From assembly GCF_008630065.1 (NCBI RefSeq), contig NZ_VWPL01000016.1, positions 19,083 through 83,082 on the forward strand: a stretch of 64,000 nucleotides of DNA. Direction: 5' to 3'. The notes under the pieces were generated by a model. The model did no database searches. It saw only the letters and a program-made list of their open reading frames with translations, and was not told the DNA's origin. Shown in pieces: positions 10,126-19,863 of this stretch; within the stretch, counting starts at the first letter, position 1; each line of letters starts with the position of its first letter. A program made the translations under genes and the position numbers. The DNA comes from Blastochloris sulfoviridis (GTDB lineage: Bacteria > Pseudomonadota > Alphaproteobacteria > Rhizobiales > Xanthobacteraceae).

Positions 10126-10448
10126 CGCCCCCGATCATACGAATTCCAGGAGATCAGTTCGTTAATCAGGATGCGATCCCACCGGAAATCTCTGATCGAA
10201 CCCGGAGTCCGGAATTCCTTCGGTCTTCGCGCGATCAGGGAAACAGGATCGCCGTCCCTCTGAAGTCGAGGCCGGAATTTCTGGCGGCGAGAACACGAAT
10301 CCCCGGCGCGACCGGCCGCAATCAGGCTCCGTCACGCCGAACTATATCCTGACGGAGGTCCACAAACGCGATCTGCCGCCGCGATGACGTGGGGTTGGCC
10401 GTGGGGTCGACTCGCCGGCCGGGCCTGCGATCGAAGGGAGACGAAACG
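10126..10448. other. Gene-free spacer
   Basis: No convincing coding frame. Around 10178-10228 it has CCGGAAAT, TGATCGAACCCGGAGTCCGGAATTCC segments that look like a decayed copy of the TTTCCGG/GATC palindromic repeat found at 15541-15657 and 24971-25094. The rest shows nothing recognisable. The promoter of the metalloprotease gene should be at the left end. Confidence 0.4.
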
Positions 10449-10475
10449 AAAAATGCCCGCAGCTCGTGCGGGCAT
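10449..10475 (-). terminator. Rho-independent terminator of phaZ
   Basis: Perfect 8-bp inverted repeat ATGCCCGC (10453-10460) and GCGGGCAT (10468-10475) with a 7-nt loop. On the minus strand it is followed by a run of five T (10453-10449) and more T-rich sequence. It lies 48 bp after the phaZ stop. Confidence 0.85.
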
Positions 10476-10522
10476 CCTTCGTCGGTCGCGGTGGCCAGAC
10501 GTTCGCGGTGGCCGGACAGAGC

Positions 10523-12217
10523 TCAGCCGGCGGCGGCGGGCACGGTCTGCTTGTCCGCCAGCCGCGAGGCCTGGGCCACCCATTTGTCGCGCGCCGCCCG
10601 GCCCTTGTAGTGGGGCAGCCGGGCGTCGAGTTCCTTCAGCTCGGCGTCGGTGAAGCCCGCGAGCTGCCAGAAGTGCCACACCCCGGCCTCGTTCAGGAGC
10701 TGCGACAGCCGCGGCCCGACGCCGGAGATGCGGGTCAGGTCGTCGGGCGTGCCCTGCGGGGCGCTGAGGAAGGCCCGCCGCGCCGCGCCGGCCTCGGCCG
10801 CCCCGCCCTCGGCCGCGCTGCCCTCCGGCTCGGCGCCGGGCCGGATGTCGATGCCCTTGGTGCCGAAGGTCTCGATGAGCTGCTGCGAGGGCGATTTGAT
10901 CGCCGCGGACTTGCTCTCGACGGACTTGCCCTCGACGGACTTGCTCGCGGCGGATTTGGTCGCGGCCGCCTCGTCCCGGCGCTCGTTCGCCCGCATGAAG
11001 GCGGCGATGCGCGGCGCGATCTCCTTGCGGAAGCGCGAGCCGTTGAACACGCCGTAGTGGCCGACGCCCGGCTGGACGTAATGCTGGCGCTTGTCGGCCG
11101 CGAGCTCGCTGGCCAGCCGGTGGGCCGCCTCGGTCTGGCCGCCGCCGGTGATGTCGTCCTTCTCGCCCTCGACCGTCATCAGCGCGACGTTGCGGATCTT
11201 GGACGGGTCGACCGGGATGCCGCGATGGGTCATGGTGCCGAGCGGCAGCGCGTGCTTGATGAACACCGTCTCCACCGTCTGCAGGTAGAACTCGGCGGTC
11301 AGGTCCATCACCGCCATGTATTCGTCGTAGAATTCCTTGTGCTTGGCGGCGCTGTCGCCGTCGCCGCGCACCATGTGCATGTACAGCTCGCGGTGCGCGT
11401 CGACATGGCGATCGAGATTCATCGTCATGAAGCCGCTGACCTGCAGAAAGCCGGGATAGACTTGGCGCATGAAGCCGGCGTGCGGGAACGGCACCTGGGT
11501 GATGACGTTGCGCTTGAACCAGCCGATATCCTTGTCGTGGGCCAGCTTGTTGACCGCGGTGGGGTTGGAGCGGGTGTCGATCGGCCCGCCCATCAGGATC
11601 ATCGACAGCGGCACGTCGGGGTCGTTCGCCGCCTCCATCCGCGACACCGCGGCGAACGCCGGCACCGAGGGCTGGCAGACGGCGATGACGTGGGTGTCGC
11701 CGCCCAGCGCGTGCAGCATCTCGATGACGTAGTCGATATAGTCGTCGAGGTCGAACGTGCCGGCGGCGAGCGGCACCACCCGGGCGTCCTCCCAGTCGGT
11801 GATGTAGATGTCGTGGTTGGGCAGCAGCGTCTCGACCGTGCCGCGCAGCAGCGTCGCATAATGGCCGGACATCGGCGCCACCAGCAGCACCTTCGGGTCG
11901 CGGCGCTCGACGTCGGCGAATTCGCGCTCGAAATGCAGAAGCCGGCAGAACGGCCGCTCCCACACCGATTGGATGCGCACCGGCACCGGCTCGCCATCGA
12001 CCATGGTGGTGTCGAGGCCCCATTCCGGCTTGCCGTAGCGGCGGGTCATCCGCTCGAACATCTCGCACGAGGCGGCGATGGTCTTGCCGACCGGGGTGCT
12101 CGACAGCGGGTTCATCGGGCTCTTGAAGTAGACGCGGGCGACGTCGGCCGCGGCCCGGTAGGGTGACAGCGCCGCGTGCGTCAGCTCGAACCAATGATAG
12201 TACGGCACGGGATCCAC
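10523..12217 (-). CDS. phaZ: Intracellular PHB depolymerase with C-terminal helix-hairpin-helix-like domain
   Basis: Degrades stored poly-3-hydroxybutyrate granules. Residues 1-410 match the PhaZ1/PhaZa1 type: the nucleophile Cys is C181 in AVCQPSVPAFA, with a conserved Asp at about 354-355 (EGEKDDITG) and His387 (PGVGHYGVF). This layout matches the Cys-Asp-His triad known in Ralstonia PhaZa1. Residues 418-442 are a Lys/Ser-rich tandem repeat. Residues 491-552 (DDLTRISGVGPRLSQLLNEAG, then W-rich helices) form a helix-hairpin-helix-like module of the kind also fused to other alphaproteobacterial proteins. The length of 564 aa is about 150 more than plain PhaZ1. The start is GTG at 12217 with AGGA upstream. 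It ends at a good terminator. Confidence 0.93.
   Translation of the reverse strand: MDPVPYYHWFELTHAALSPYRAAADVARVYFKSPMNPLSSTPVGKTIAASCEMFERMTRRYGKPEWGLDTTMVDGEPVPVRIQSVWERPFCRLLHFEREFADVERRDPKVLLVAPMSGHYATLLRGTVETLLPNHDIYITDWEDARVVPLAAGTFDLDDYIDYVIEMLHALGGDTHVIAVCQPSVPAFAAVSRMEAANDPDVPLSMILMGGPIDTRSNPTAVNKLAHDKDIGWFKRNVITQVPFPHAGFMRQVYPGFLQVSGFMTMNLDRHVDAHRELYMHMVRGDGDSAAKHKEFYDEYMAVMDLTAEFYLQTVETVFIKHALPLGTMTHRGIPVDPSKIRNVALMTVEGEKDDITGGGQTEAAHRLASELAADKRQHYVQPGVGHYGVFNGSRFRKEIAPRIAAFMRANERRDEAAATKSAASKSVEGKSVESKSAAIKSPSQQLIETFGTKGIDIRPGAEPEGSAAEGGAAEAGAARRAFLSAPQGTPDDLTRISGVGPRLSQLLNEAGVWHFWQLAGFTDAELKELDARLPHYKGRAARDKWVAQASRLADKQTVPAAAG
10893..10967 (-). repeat. Five 15-bp tandem units inside phaZ
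   Basis: Five imperfect 15-bp units (first at 10893-10907, last at 10953-10967; typical unit GACTTGCTCTCGACG). They encode KS-x-x-x repeats in the linker between the depolymerase domain and the helix-hairpin-helix-like domain. The unit length is a multiple of three, so copy-number change would keep the frame. Confidence 0.85.
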
Positions 12218-12319
12218 CTTCCTGTCCTGGCCGGCCGGTCCGCAGGGCGCGCCGTCTTGGCCGGTTTCATCGACGTTGCGTCATCAACCTGTCCGAGAAC
12301 GAGCGGTTCCGGCCAACGT

Positions 12320-12332
12320 GCTGCACTGCAAA
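12320..12332. promoter_or_regulatory. Possible PhaR-type operator upstream of phaZ
   Basis: GCTGCACTGCAAA lies about 105 bp upstream of the phaZ start. It resembles the CTGC-N3-GCAG recognition described for PhaR of Paracoccus, with one mismatch. No regulator gene is next to it. The remaining 12218-12469 spacer holds AT-rich segments at 12420-12450 but nothing else recognisable. Confidence 0.25.
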
Positions 12333-12469
12333 ACGGTCAGCCAAAAAAGCTCGGAAAATCCTGCGTCGCGACGGTATCGAGATACGCCGGGACGGCCGCG
12401 ATCAACCGAGGCCTTCAGCTTAGTCGGATTGTTACAAATAAGACAATCCGCCTTTCGCCCAGGAAGGCG

Positions 12470-13282
12470 TCATTCGCCGGCGGAGATCAGCGACCCTTGG
12501 TCGCGGGCGGACTCGACGAGCCGCGAAAACGCCCATGCTGCGGCCGCGAACAGCACGGCGTTGACCAGCAGCGCCCGCGCCATCAGGTCGGCGCGGAAGA
12601 CATGGTCGATCACCAGCGTCCGCATGCCTTCGAAGACATAGGTCGGCGGCAGCAGCCAGGCCACGTGCTGCAGCCAGTCCGGCAGCACGGCGACCGGGTA
12701 GTAGACGCAGGCCAAGGGCATGAACAGGAACATGATGGTCCAGGCCAGCCCCTCGGCGCCCAGGCCGTTGCGCAGCACGAGGCCGGACACCACGAGCCCC
12801 ACCGACCAGCTGGTGAGAATCAGATTGGCGAAGAACGCCGCCAGCGCGAAGCCCATGGCGTAGATGTTGAAGTCGAAGAAGAAGATCGCCATCACGCTGA
12901 CCGGCACCATGCCGATGGCCAGCCGCACGATGCTCATGATCATCAGGCTCGCCACGAACTCGGCGGTGGTGAGCGGGCTCATGAGCAGGTTGCCCATGTT
13001 GCGCGCCCACATCTCCTCCAGGAACGACACCGAGAAGCCGAGCTGGCCGCGCATCAGGATGTCCCACAGCAGCACCGCGCCGATGAAGGCGCCGCCGGCG
13101 CGGGCGAAGAAGGTGGCGTTGTCGGCCACATAGAGCTGGATGAAGCCCCAGGTGAGAAGCTGCACCGCCGGCCAGTAGACGAGCTCCAACAGCCGCGGCC
13201 AGGACGAGCGCAGCAGGTACCAGTAGCGCAGCACCATGGCGCCGACGCGCCGCGGCGAGAACAGCACCGCCGCCCCGCTCAT
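12470..13282 (-). CDS. ABC-2 type exporter permease
   Basis: A 270-aa integral membrane protein with six predicted hydrophobic segments, typical of ABC-2 permeases (NodJ/YadH-like). The sequence shows a cytoplasmic N-terminus (RRVGAMVLRYWYLLRSSWPRL), a GFSVSFLEEMWARNMGNLLMSPL loop that matches the conserved cytoplasmic coupling region, and YYPVAVLPDWLQ before the last helices. The ATG at 13282 overlaps the stop of the ATPase gene by four bases, so the pair forms one transporter. The exported substrate cannot be inferred. It lies upstream of phaZ on the same strand but with a 250-bp gap. Confidence 0.9.
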   Translation of the reverse strand: MSGAAVLFSPRRVGAMVLRYWYLLRSSWPRLLELVYWPAVQLLTWGFIQLYVADNATFFARAGGAFIGAVLLWDILMRGQLGFSVSFLEEMWARNMGNLLMSPLTTAEFVASLMIMSIVRLAIGMVPVSVMAIFFFDFNIYAMGFALAAFFANLILTSWSVGLVVSGLVLRNGLGAEGLAWTIMFLFMPLACVYYPVAVLPDWLQHVAWLLPPTYVFEGMRTLVIDHVFRADLMARALLVNAVLFAAAAWAFSRLVESARDQGSLISAGE

Positions 13283-14061
13283 GCCCCGGCCTCCGCGCCA
13301 GCCGCGCCGCGGCCGCGGGCGACGTCGAGGAACACCTCCTCCAGCGTGCTGCGGCCGTAGCGGGCGAGCAGGCGCGCGGGCGTGTCGTCGTCGACGATGA
13401 GGCCGCCCTTCATCATGATCACCCGGTCGCACAGCCGCTCCACCTCGCCCATATTGTGCGAGGCGAGCAGGATGGTGGCGCCGCGCTGCCGGCAATAGTC
13501 CTGCAGGCGCGAGCGGATCCAGTCGGCGGTGTCGGGGTCGAGCGAGGCGGTCGGCTCGTCGAGCAGCAGCACCTCGGGGTCGTTGATCAGCGCCTTGGCC
13601 AGCGCCACCCGCGTCTTCTGGCCGGCCGAGAGCTTGCCGCACGGGCGGTCGAGCAGCCCGGCGAGGTCGAGGCCCTCCGCCAGCCGGGCGATCTGCCCCG
13701 CGACGTCCGCCACGCCGTAGAGGCGGGCGAACACCGAGAGATTCTGCTGCACGGTCAGCCGGTGCGGCATGTCCACATAGGGGCTTTCGAAATTCATCCG
13801 GTGCAGCACCCGGTGGCGCTCATGCGCCATGTCGGCGCCGAGCACCGCGACGCGGCCGGCCGAAGGGCGCACCAGCCCCATGATCATGGCGATGGTGGTG
13901 GTCTTGCCGGCGCCGTTGCCGCCGAGGAGCCCGGTCACCGAGCCGGCCGCGATGTCGAAGCTGATGCCGCCCACCGCCAGCGTGGCGCGGTAGCGCTTGA
14001 CGAGGTCGCGGGCGGCGATGGCCGCGACGGCTGGGGACGGGGCTGGGGCTGGGGCGGTCAT
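13279..14061 (-). CDS. ABC transporter ATP-binding protein
   Basis: A 260-aa ATPase partner of the ABC-2 permease. Walker A is GGNGAGKTTT (Gly in the usual Pro position). The signature reads KLSAGQKTR instead of LSGGQ, the Walker B is VLLLDEPTASLDPD, and the H-loop is LLASHNMGEVERLCDR. The start is taken as the ATG at 14061 (MTAPAPAPSP); an in-frame TTG at 14082 would add seven residues. The Pro/Ala-rich N-terminal leader before AARDLVKRYRATLAVGGI is unusual but short. It is divergent from regB with a 130-bp gap. Confidence 0.92.
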   Translation of the reverse strand: MTAPAPAPSPAVAAIAARDLVKRYRATLAVGGISFDIAAGSVTGLLGGNGAGKTTTIAMIMGLVRPSAGRVAVLGADMAHERHRVLHRMNFESPYVDMPHRLTVQQNLSVFARLYGVADVAGQIARLAEGLDLAGLLDRPCGKLSAGQKTRVALAKALINDPEVLLLDEPTASLDPDTADWIRSRLQDYCRQRGATILLASHNMGEVERLCDRVIMMKGGLIVDDDTPARLLARYGRSTLEEVFLDVARGRGAAGAEAGA

Positions 14062-14191
14062 GAGCGGGCGGGTCAGGGCCAAGTGAGCCTATACGAGATC
14101 GGCCGGGCAGGCGAGGCGGCGCGCGCCGGCGCAATTTGGAGCCGGCGCAATTTGGATTCGCGCGGCCCGGCCCCGCCGATATAGTGGGGCC

Positions 14192-15535
14192 ATGCCGAAG
14201 CTTCTCGCCAGCACCCAACGCATGGAACGGCGCAGCCTGCGCCTCGATACGCTGCTCACCTTGCGCTGGCTGGCGGTGGCCGGCCAGGCCATGGTCATCG
14301 TCGTGGTCTATCACGGCTTCGGCTATCCGCTGCCGGTGGGCTGGGCGCTGGCGGCGGTCGGCATCTCGATCTGGCTCAACATCGCGCTGCGCCTGAAATA
14401 TCCCAACGCCCACCGCCTCACCAACAAGGAGGCGGCGGCCATCCTCGCCTTCGACATCGTCCAGCTCGCGCTGCTGCTCTATCTCAGCGGCGGGCTGGAG
14501 AACCCGTTCGCGCTGCTGTTTCTCGGCCCCGTCCTGATCTCGGCCAGCGCGCTGCCGCCCTCCACCACCGTCTATCTCGGCCTCCTGGCGCTGGCCTGCG
14601 GCCTGGTGGTGGCGGCGGTGCACCAGCCGCTGCCCTGGGCGCCGGACAGCCCGCTGCGGCTGCCGCCGCTCTACCAGGCCGGCGTGTGGCTGGCGATCCT
14701 GCTCGGCATGTCGTTCGTCGGCGTCTATGGCTGGCAGGTGGCCGAGGAGACCCGCCAGCTCACCGACGCGCTCACCGCGGCCGAGCTGGTGCTGGCCCGC
14801 GAGCAGCATCTGTCCGCCCTCGACGGGCTGGCGGCGGCGGCGGCGCACGAGCTCGGCACGCCGCTGGCCACCATCGCCACGGTGGCCAAGGAGCTGGAGC
14901 GCGAGCTGCCGCCGGACAGCCCCCAGGCCGACGACATCCGGCTGCTGCGCGAGCAGAGCAACCGCTGCCGCGACATCCTGCGCAAGCTCACCTCGCTCGG
15001 CACCGACGAGGCGCCGTTCGACCGCATGCCGATCTCGCTCCTGCTGGAGGAGGTGGCCGCGCCCCACCGGCTGATCGGCGTCAGCGTGCGCATCGAGCGC
15101 CTCGCCGACCGGTCGAGCGAGCCGGTGCTGCTGCGCAATCCCGGCCTGCTCTACGGGCTCGGCAACATCATCGAGAACGCCGTCGACTATGCCGAGCGCG
15201 AGGTGGTGATCTCCATCCGCTGGACGCCGCGCGACGTGGTGGTGACGGTGGTCGACGACGGTCCGGGCTTCGCGCCCGACCTGCTGGGCAAGCTCGGCGA
15301 GCCCTACGTCACCGCCCGCTCGCTGGACCGGCGCAAGGCCGCGGCCGGCGACCAGTCGGGCCTCGGCCTCGGCTTCTTCATCGCCAAGACGCTCCTGGAG
15401 CGCTCGGGCGCCATGCTCACCATCGCCAACCGCGTGCCGCCCGAGCACGGCGCCATCGTGCGCATCGGCTGGCTGCGCGCGGCGCTGGACGAGGCCGCGG
15501 CGGCCTTGCCGAGCGAAACGCAGGATATATCTTGA
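14192..15535 (+). CDS. regB: RegB/PrrB/ActS-type redox sensor histidine kinase
   Basis: Membrane-bound sensor of the global redox system that controls respiration, photosynthesis or nitrogen/carbon fixation genes in alphaproteobacteria. The protein has 447 aa: six membrane helices (residues 25-180), the ubiquinone-binding GGLENPF motif at 100-106, the H-box AAAAAHELGTPLATI with phospho-acceptor His219, and the redox-active Cys in SNRCRDIL at C259, equivalent to Cys265 of Rhodobacter RegB. The ATPase domain has NIIENAVDYAE (N), DDGPGFAP (G1) and GLGLGFFIAK (G2). The partner regA lies 200 bp downstream, separated by a composite palindromic repeat. The start is the ATG at 14192. Confidence 0.96.
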   Translation: MPKLLASTQRMERRSLRLDTLLTLRWLAVAGQAMVIVVVYHGFGYPLPVGWALAAVGISIWLNIALRLKYPNAHRLTNKEAAAILAFDIVQLALLLYLSGGLENPFALLFLGPVLISASALPPSTTVYLGLLALACGLVVAAVHQPLPWAPDSPLRLPPLYQAGVWLAILLGMSFVGVYGWQVAEETRQLTDALTAAELVLAREQHLSALDGLAAAAAHELGTPLATIATVAKELERELPPDSPQADDIRLLREQSNRCRDILRKLTSLGTDEAPFDRMPISLLLEEVAAPHRLIGVSVRIERLADRSSEPVLLRNPGLLYGLGNIIENAVDYAEREVVISIRWTPRDVVVTVVDDGPGFAPDLLGKLGEPYVTARSLDRRKAAAGDQSGLGLGFFIAKTLLERSGAMLTIANRVPPEHGAIVRIGWLRAALDEAAAALPSETQDIS

Positions 15536-15540
15536 GTTAT

Positions 15541-15657
15541 GCGGTTTGCGGCCTGCAAGGCCGGAGAACCGCATGCCGATCGCCGAAAATCCTATCATCG
15601 AACAAGGGATTTTCGGCGAGCCCGTTTCCGGTATCCCGAAGGGATCAACCGGAAACC
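15541..15657. repeat. Composite palindromic repeat, TTTCCGG family, copy a
   Basis: Three adjacent hairpins between regB and regA. The first is GCGGTT (15541-15546) with AACCGC (15567-15572). The second is CGCCGAAAATCC (15581-15592) with GGGATTTTCGGCG (15606-15618). The third is GTTTCCGGT-ATCCC (15624-15637) with GGGAT-CA-ACCGGAAAC (15641-15656). The same three modules occur in reverse order at 24971-25094. Confidence 0.85.
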
Positions 15658-15735
15658 GAATGACGCGGTTTGCGGGGATCACGAGGCGGTCCCCCGGAAC
15701 CCGCCCGAAGGCCTTGATCCGGGGAGCGGAAGAGT

Positions 15736-16305
15736 ATGACCGACGCAAGCGCGGGCGAGGTACCCCAGACCACGCTGCCCGACGACAAGTCGCTGCTCAT
15801 CGTCGACGATGACAAGGCGTTCCTGCAGCGTCTGGCGCGGGCGATGGAGGCGCGGGGCTTTTCGGTCTCCACCGCCGAATCGGTGGCCGACGGGCTGGCC
15901 TTCCTCGATCACGGCGCGCCGGCCTTCGCGGTGGTCGACATGCGTCTCGGCGACGGCAACGGCCTCGACGTCATCGCCAAGCTGAAGGAGAAGCGCCCCG
16001 ACGCCCACGGCATCGTGCTGACCGGCTACGGCAACATCGCCACCGCGGTCAACGCGGTGAAGGCCGGCGCCATCGACTATCTGGCCAAGCCCGCCGACGC
16101 CGACGACGTCGCCGCCGCGCTGCTGGCCAATGCCAGCCGCAAGCCGGAGCCGCCGGAAAACCCGATGTCGGCCGACCGGGTGCGCTGGGAGCACATCCAG
16201 CGCGTCTACGAGCTGTGCGGCCGCAACGTCTCGGAGACCGCGCGCCGCCTCAACATGCACCGCCGCACCCTGCAGCGCATCCTCGCCAAGCGCGCCCCGC
16301 GCTGA
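15736..16305 (+). CDS. regA: RegA/PrrA/ActR-type response regulator
   Basis: Response regulator partner of RegB. The protein has 189 aa. The receiver domain contains the acidic pocket LLIVDDDKAF, phospho-acceptor D68 in VVDMRLGDGNG and the LTGYGNIATAV segment. A proline-rich hinge (KPEPPENP) leads to the Fis-type helix-turn-helix at about residues 150-189, ending NVSETARRLNMHRRTLQRIL, which is almost invariant in this family. The ATG at 15736 follows a GGGGAGCGGAAG sequence. It converges with grpE. Confidence 0.97.
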   Translation: MTDASAGEVPQTTLPDDKSLLIVDDDKAFLQRLARAMEARGFSVSTAESVADGLAFLDHGAPAFAVVDMRLGDGNGLDVIAKLKEKRPDAHGIVLTGYGNIATAVNAVKAGAIDYLAKPADADDVAAALLANASRKPEPPENPMSADRVRWEHIQRVYELCGRNVSETARRLNMHRRTLQRILAKRAPR

Positions 16306-16323
16306 TCCGCGCCGTCCTCTTCC

Positions 16324-16477
16324 TTCCCTCTCCCCTTGCGGGAGAGGGTGCCGAGCGATCAAGGATCGCGAGGCGGGTGAGGGGTGAATCTTCAAACGCT
16401 CGTCCGCACTTACCCCTCACCCGGCTCGACCTCGTTTCACTCGGTCTCGCCACCCTCTCCCGCATGGGGAGAGGGAA
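16324..16477. repeat. Long palindromic CCCTCTCCC repeat, copy a
   Basis: A 154-bp inverted repeat between the convergent regA and grpE genes. The outer arms are TTCCCTCTCCCCTTGCGGGA (16324-16343) and its near-complement ending GGGGAGAGGGAA (16466-16477). Inner arms are GCGGGTGAGGGGTGAA and the complementary ACCCCTCACCCGGC. The same design is found at 21054, 33716 and 42381. Confidence 0.9.
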
Positions 16478-16513
16478 GACGCCGAGCCGATCACCCTGAA
16501 CCTTTGTCAGCGC

Positions 16514-17146
16514 TCACGAATTGGCGCCGCCGCCGTCCTCGGCCGGGGTGGCGGGGGCCTGCTTCGGCCCGCCCTTGGCGACGCCGACCAGCGCCGGGCG
16601 CAGGATGCGCTCGCCCAGCACGTAGCCGGCCTGCACCACCTGCACCACCGTGCCGGTCGGCACGTCGGGGTTGGGAATCTCGAACATCGCCTGGTGCAGA
16701 TTGGGGTCGAACCGGCCGCCGGCCGCCTCGACGCGGCGCACGCCGTGCTTGTCCAGCGCCTTGGCCAGCTCGCGCTCGGTGAGCTGCACGCCCTCGACCA
16801 GCGCCTTGAGCGCCGGATCGTGCGCCACGGCGTCCGCCGGCACGGCGGCCAGCGCCCGCTCCATATTGTCGGCGACGTTGAGCACGTCGCGGGCGAAGGC
16901 GGCGATGGCGTAGCTCTTGGCGTCGGCGACCTCGCGCTCGGTGCGCCGGCGCAGGTTTTCCATCTCGGCCAGCGTGCGCAAGAGCTTGTCGCGCAGGTCG
17001 GCGGCCTCGGCCGCCAGCGCCGAGGCGTCGGCGACGGGCGAGGCGGCCGCCGCCTCTGCCGGGTTCGGCTGGGCGGCGTTGTCCTGCGCGGCGTCGGCGG
17101 TCTCGGGTGCCTGGTCGGGATTCAAGGGGTGTCCGGACGTCGTCAT
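16514..17146 (-). CDS. grpE: GrpE, nucleotide exchange factor for DnaK
   Basis: Releases ADP from DnaK. The protein has 210 aa from the ATG at 17146 ([11 protein letters not shown]); an upstream in-frame ATG at 17167 is possible. After an acidic, Ala-rich unstructured N-terminus comes the coiled-coil dimer stalk ([20 protein letters not shown]). The conserved beta-domain follows with [20 protein letters not shown] and [21 protein letters not shown]. It lies just downstream of hrcA on the same strand, the usual arrangement, so it probably belongs to the HrcA-linked heat-shock unit. It converges with regA across a long palindromic repeat. Confidence 0.96.
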   Translation of the reverse strand: MTTSGHPLNPDQAPETADAAQDNAAQPNPAEAAAASPVADASALAAEAADLRDKLLRTLAEMENLRRRTEREVADAKSYAIAAFARDVLNVADNMERALAAVPADAVAHDPALKALVEGVQLTERELAKALDKHGVRRVEAAGGRFDPNLHQAMFEIPNPDVPTGTVVQVVQAGYVLGERILRPALVGVAKGGPKQAPATPAEDGGGANS

Positions 17147-17210
17147 GACGGCGATCCTGCCTTGCATGTCGGGAAAGTCGAGCCGGATATCGGCGGGAAG
17201 GCGCGAAAAA

Positions 17211-18311
17211 TCAAGCCGAGGCGGGATCGCGCGGCGGCGCCCCGAGCAGGCGGCTCACCACTTTCGCCGTGTAGTCGACCATCGGGATGATGCGGGCATA
17301 GTTCAGCCGGGTCGGGCCGATCACCCCCAGCACGCCGAGGATTCGGCCCTCGGCGTCGCGGTAGGGCGCGGCGATGGTGGAGGAGCCCGACAGCGAGAAC
17401 AGATTGTTTTCCGAGCCGATGAAGATGCGCACGCCCTCGGCGGCCTCGGCGCGGTTCAGCAGGTCGATGACGCCGCGCTTGGTCTCCAGGTCGTCGAACA
17501 GCGTGCGGATGCGCTCCAGATCCTCCAGCGCCTTGAGATCCTCCAGCAGGTTGGCCTGGCCGCGGACGATGAGCTGGCGCTCGCCGACCGCGCCGCCCGA
17601 CCAGGAGGCGAGGCCCGCCTGCACCAGACGCTGCGTCAACTGGTCGAGCTCCGCCTGGCTGGCCTTGAGCGCGCCGGCAAGCTCGGCGCGCGCCTCGGCC
17701 AGGGTGCGGCCGCGGATGCGGGCGGAGAGGAAGTTCGACGCCTCGACCAGCGCCGAGGCCGGCAGGCCGGCCGGCAGCGGCACCACGCGGTTTTCCACCT
17801 GGCCGTCGTCCGACACCAGCACCAGCAGCGCCTTGCCGGGGTCGAGCCCGACGAACTCGATGTGCTTGATGCGCGGGTCGGTCTTGGCGACCAGCACCAC
17901 GCCCGCCCCGCGCGACAGGCCCGACAGCAGCGTCGAGGCCTCGGCCAGGATGCCGGACATGGTGCGGCCTTCGCCTGCCACCTGGGCCTCGATCGAGGCG
18001 CGCTCGGAGGCCGGCAGGTCCCCCACTTCGAGCAGCGCATCGACGAAGAAGCGCAGGCCCCCCTCGGTCGGCAGCCGGCCGGCGGAGATGTGCGGGGCGT
18101 AGATCAGGCCGGCCTGCTCCAGGTCGGCCATGACGTTGCGCACCGAGGCCGGCGACAGCGGCGTGGTGATCAGGCGGGCGATGTTGCGCGAGCCGACCGG
18201 CTCGCCGGTGGCGAGATAGCTCTCGACGATCTGCTTGAAGATCTCGCGCGAGCGCTGGTCGAGCTGGGCCAGCGCGACGGGCGGCACGACGGCGGGGTAT
18301 TCAAGCGGCAC
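17211..18311 (-). CDS. hrcA: HrcA, heat-inducible transcription repressor
   Basis: Represses chaperone genes by binding CIRCE elements. The protein has 366 aa from the GTG at 18311, which has GAGGAG at the right distance. The N-terminal winged helix includes [30 protein letters not shown] and [30 protein letters not shown], the family signature. The GAF-like middle and [22 protein letters not shown]-terminus are intact. It is divergent from rph, an arrangement common in alphaproteobacteria. I saw no TTAGCACTC-type CIRCE in the 197-bp hrcA-rph gap, so autoregulation through CIRCE is not supported here. Confidence 0.96.
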   Translation of the reverse strand: MPLEYPAVVPPVALAQLDQRSREIFKQIVESYLATGEPVGSRNIARLITTPLSPASVRNVMADLEQAGLIYAPHISAGRLPTEGGLRFFVDALLEVGDLPASERASIEAQVAGEGRTMSGILAEASTLLSGLSRGAGVVLVAKTDPRIKHIEFVGLDPGKALLVLVSDDGQVENRVVPLPAGLPASALVEASNFLSARIRGRTLAEARAELAGALKASQAELDQLTQRLVQAGLASWSGGAVGERQLIVRGQANLLEDLKALEDLERIRTLFDDLETKRGVIDLLNRAEAAEGVRIFIGSENNLFSLSGSSTIAAPYRDAEGRILGVLGVIGPTRLNYARIIPMVDYTAKVVSRLLGAPPRDPASA

Positions 18312-18508
18312 GGTGGGATTCTCCTCGCTCCCTAATCTGTTGCCGCAGGACGCCGGCCGCAAGCCCGCGCCGCGCGCCGACCGCAAAGCCCGCGCCGCGC
18401 GGCGGCGCTGATGCTGAGCCAGCTTGCCCGGGCAGACTCCGCCGCATAGAACGGCCCGACCCGTGTCAGGCAAGAGCCGGATCGAACCCCGTCTTCAGGA
18501 GAGAGCCC

Positions 18509-19221
<713 letters not shown>

Positions 19222-19222
<1 letters not shown>

Positions 19223-19863
19223 TGGCGCGCCGGCTGGAAGGCGGCAAGCTCGTCGTCGCCACCCACAATCCCGGCAAGCTGCGCGAGATCCGCGAGCTTC
19301 TGGCTCCCTTCCGCGTCGAGCCGGTCTCGGCCGGCGAGCTGGGCCTGCCCGAGCCCGACGAGACCGGCACCACGTTTGCCGAGAACGCCCGCATCAAGGC
19401 CGCCGCCGCGGCGCTGGCCTCCGGCCTGCCGGCGCTGGCCGACGATTCGGGGCTCGCGGTGTGGGCGCTGCACGGCGCGCCGGGCGTCTTTTCCGCCCGC
19501 TGGGCCAATGCGGGTAAGGATTTCCTGCCGGCGATGGCGCGCGTCGAGGCGGAACTCGCCGCCCGCGGCGCGGTGGCGCCCGGCCAGCGCATCGCCCGCT
19601 TCGTCGCGGCGCTGTGCCTCGCCTGGCCGGACGGCCATGTCGAGACGGTCGAGGGCACGATCGACGGCGCCATCGTCTGGCCGCCGCGCGGCGATCTCGG
19701 CTTCGGGTATGATCCGATCTTTCGTCCCGAGGGCGAGGCGCGGACATTCGGCGAGATGAGCGCGCAGGAGAAGCACGGCGTCGACTGGGACGCCGGGCGC
19801 GGCCTGTCGCATCGCGCCCGGGCGTTTGTGAAACTGGCGGAGACGTGTCTTGTGCGACGATGA
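19222..19863 (+). CDS. rdgB: RdgB/HAM1 non-canonical purine NTP pyrophosphatase
   Basis: Hydrolyses dITP, XTP and similar triphosphates to keep deaminated purines out of DNA. The protein has 213 aa. The SHRxx-type [15 protein letters not shown]-terminal motif, the acidic pocket [20 protein letters not shown] and the [12 protein letters not shown] loop are all present, as is LSHRARAF at the C-terminus. The start ATG overlaps the rph stop; its 3' end overlaps hemW by 14 bp. Confidence 0.96.

Noticed and set aside
16324..16477. REP/RAYT mobile system
   Set aside because: The long palindromes resemble REP-type elements, but no RAYT transposase (Y1) gene is in the window, so mobility cannot be claimed.
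18312..18508. CIRCE element between hrcA and rph
   Set aside because: No TTAGCACTC-N9-GAGTGCTAA-like sequence was found in the gap.
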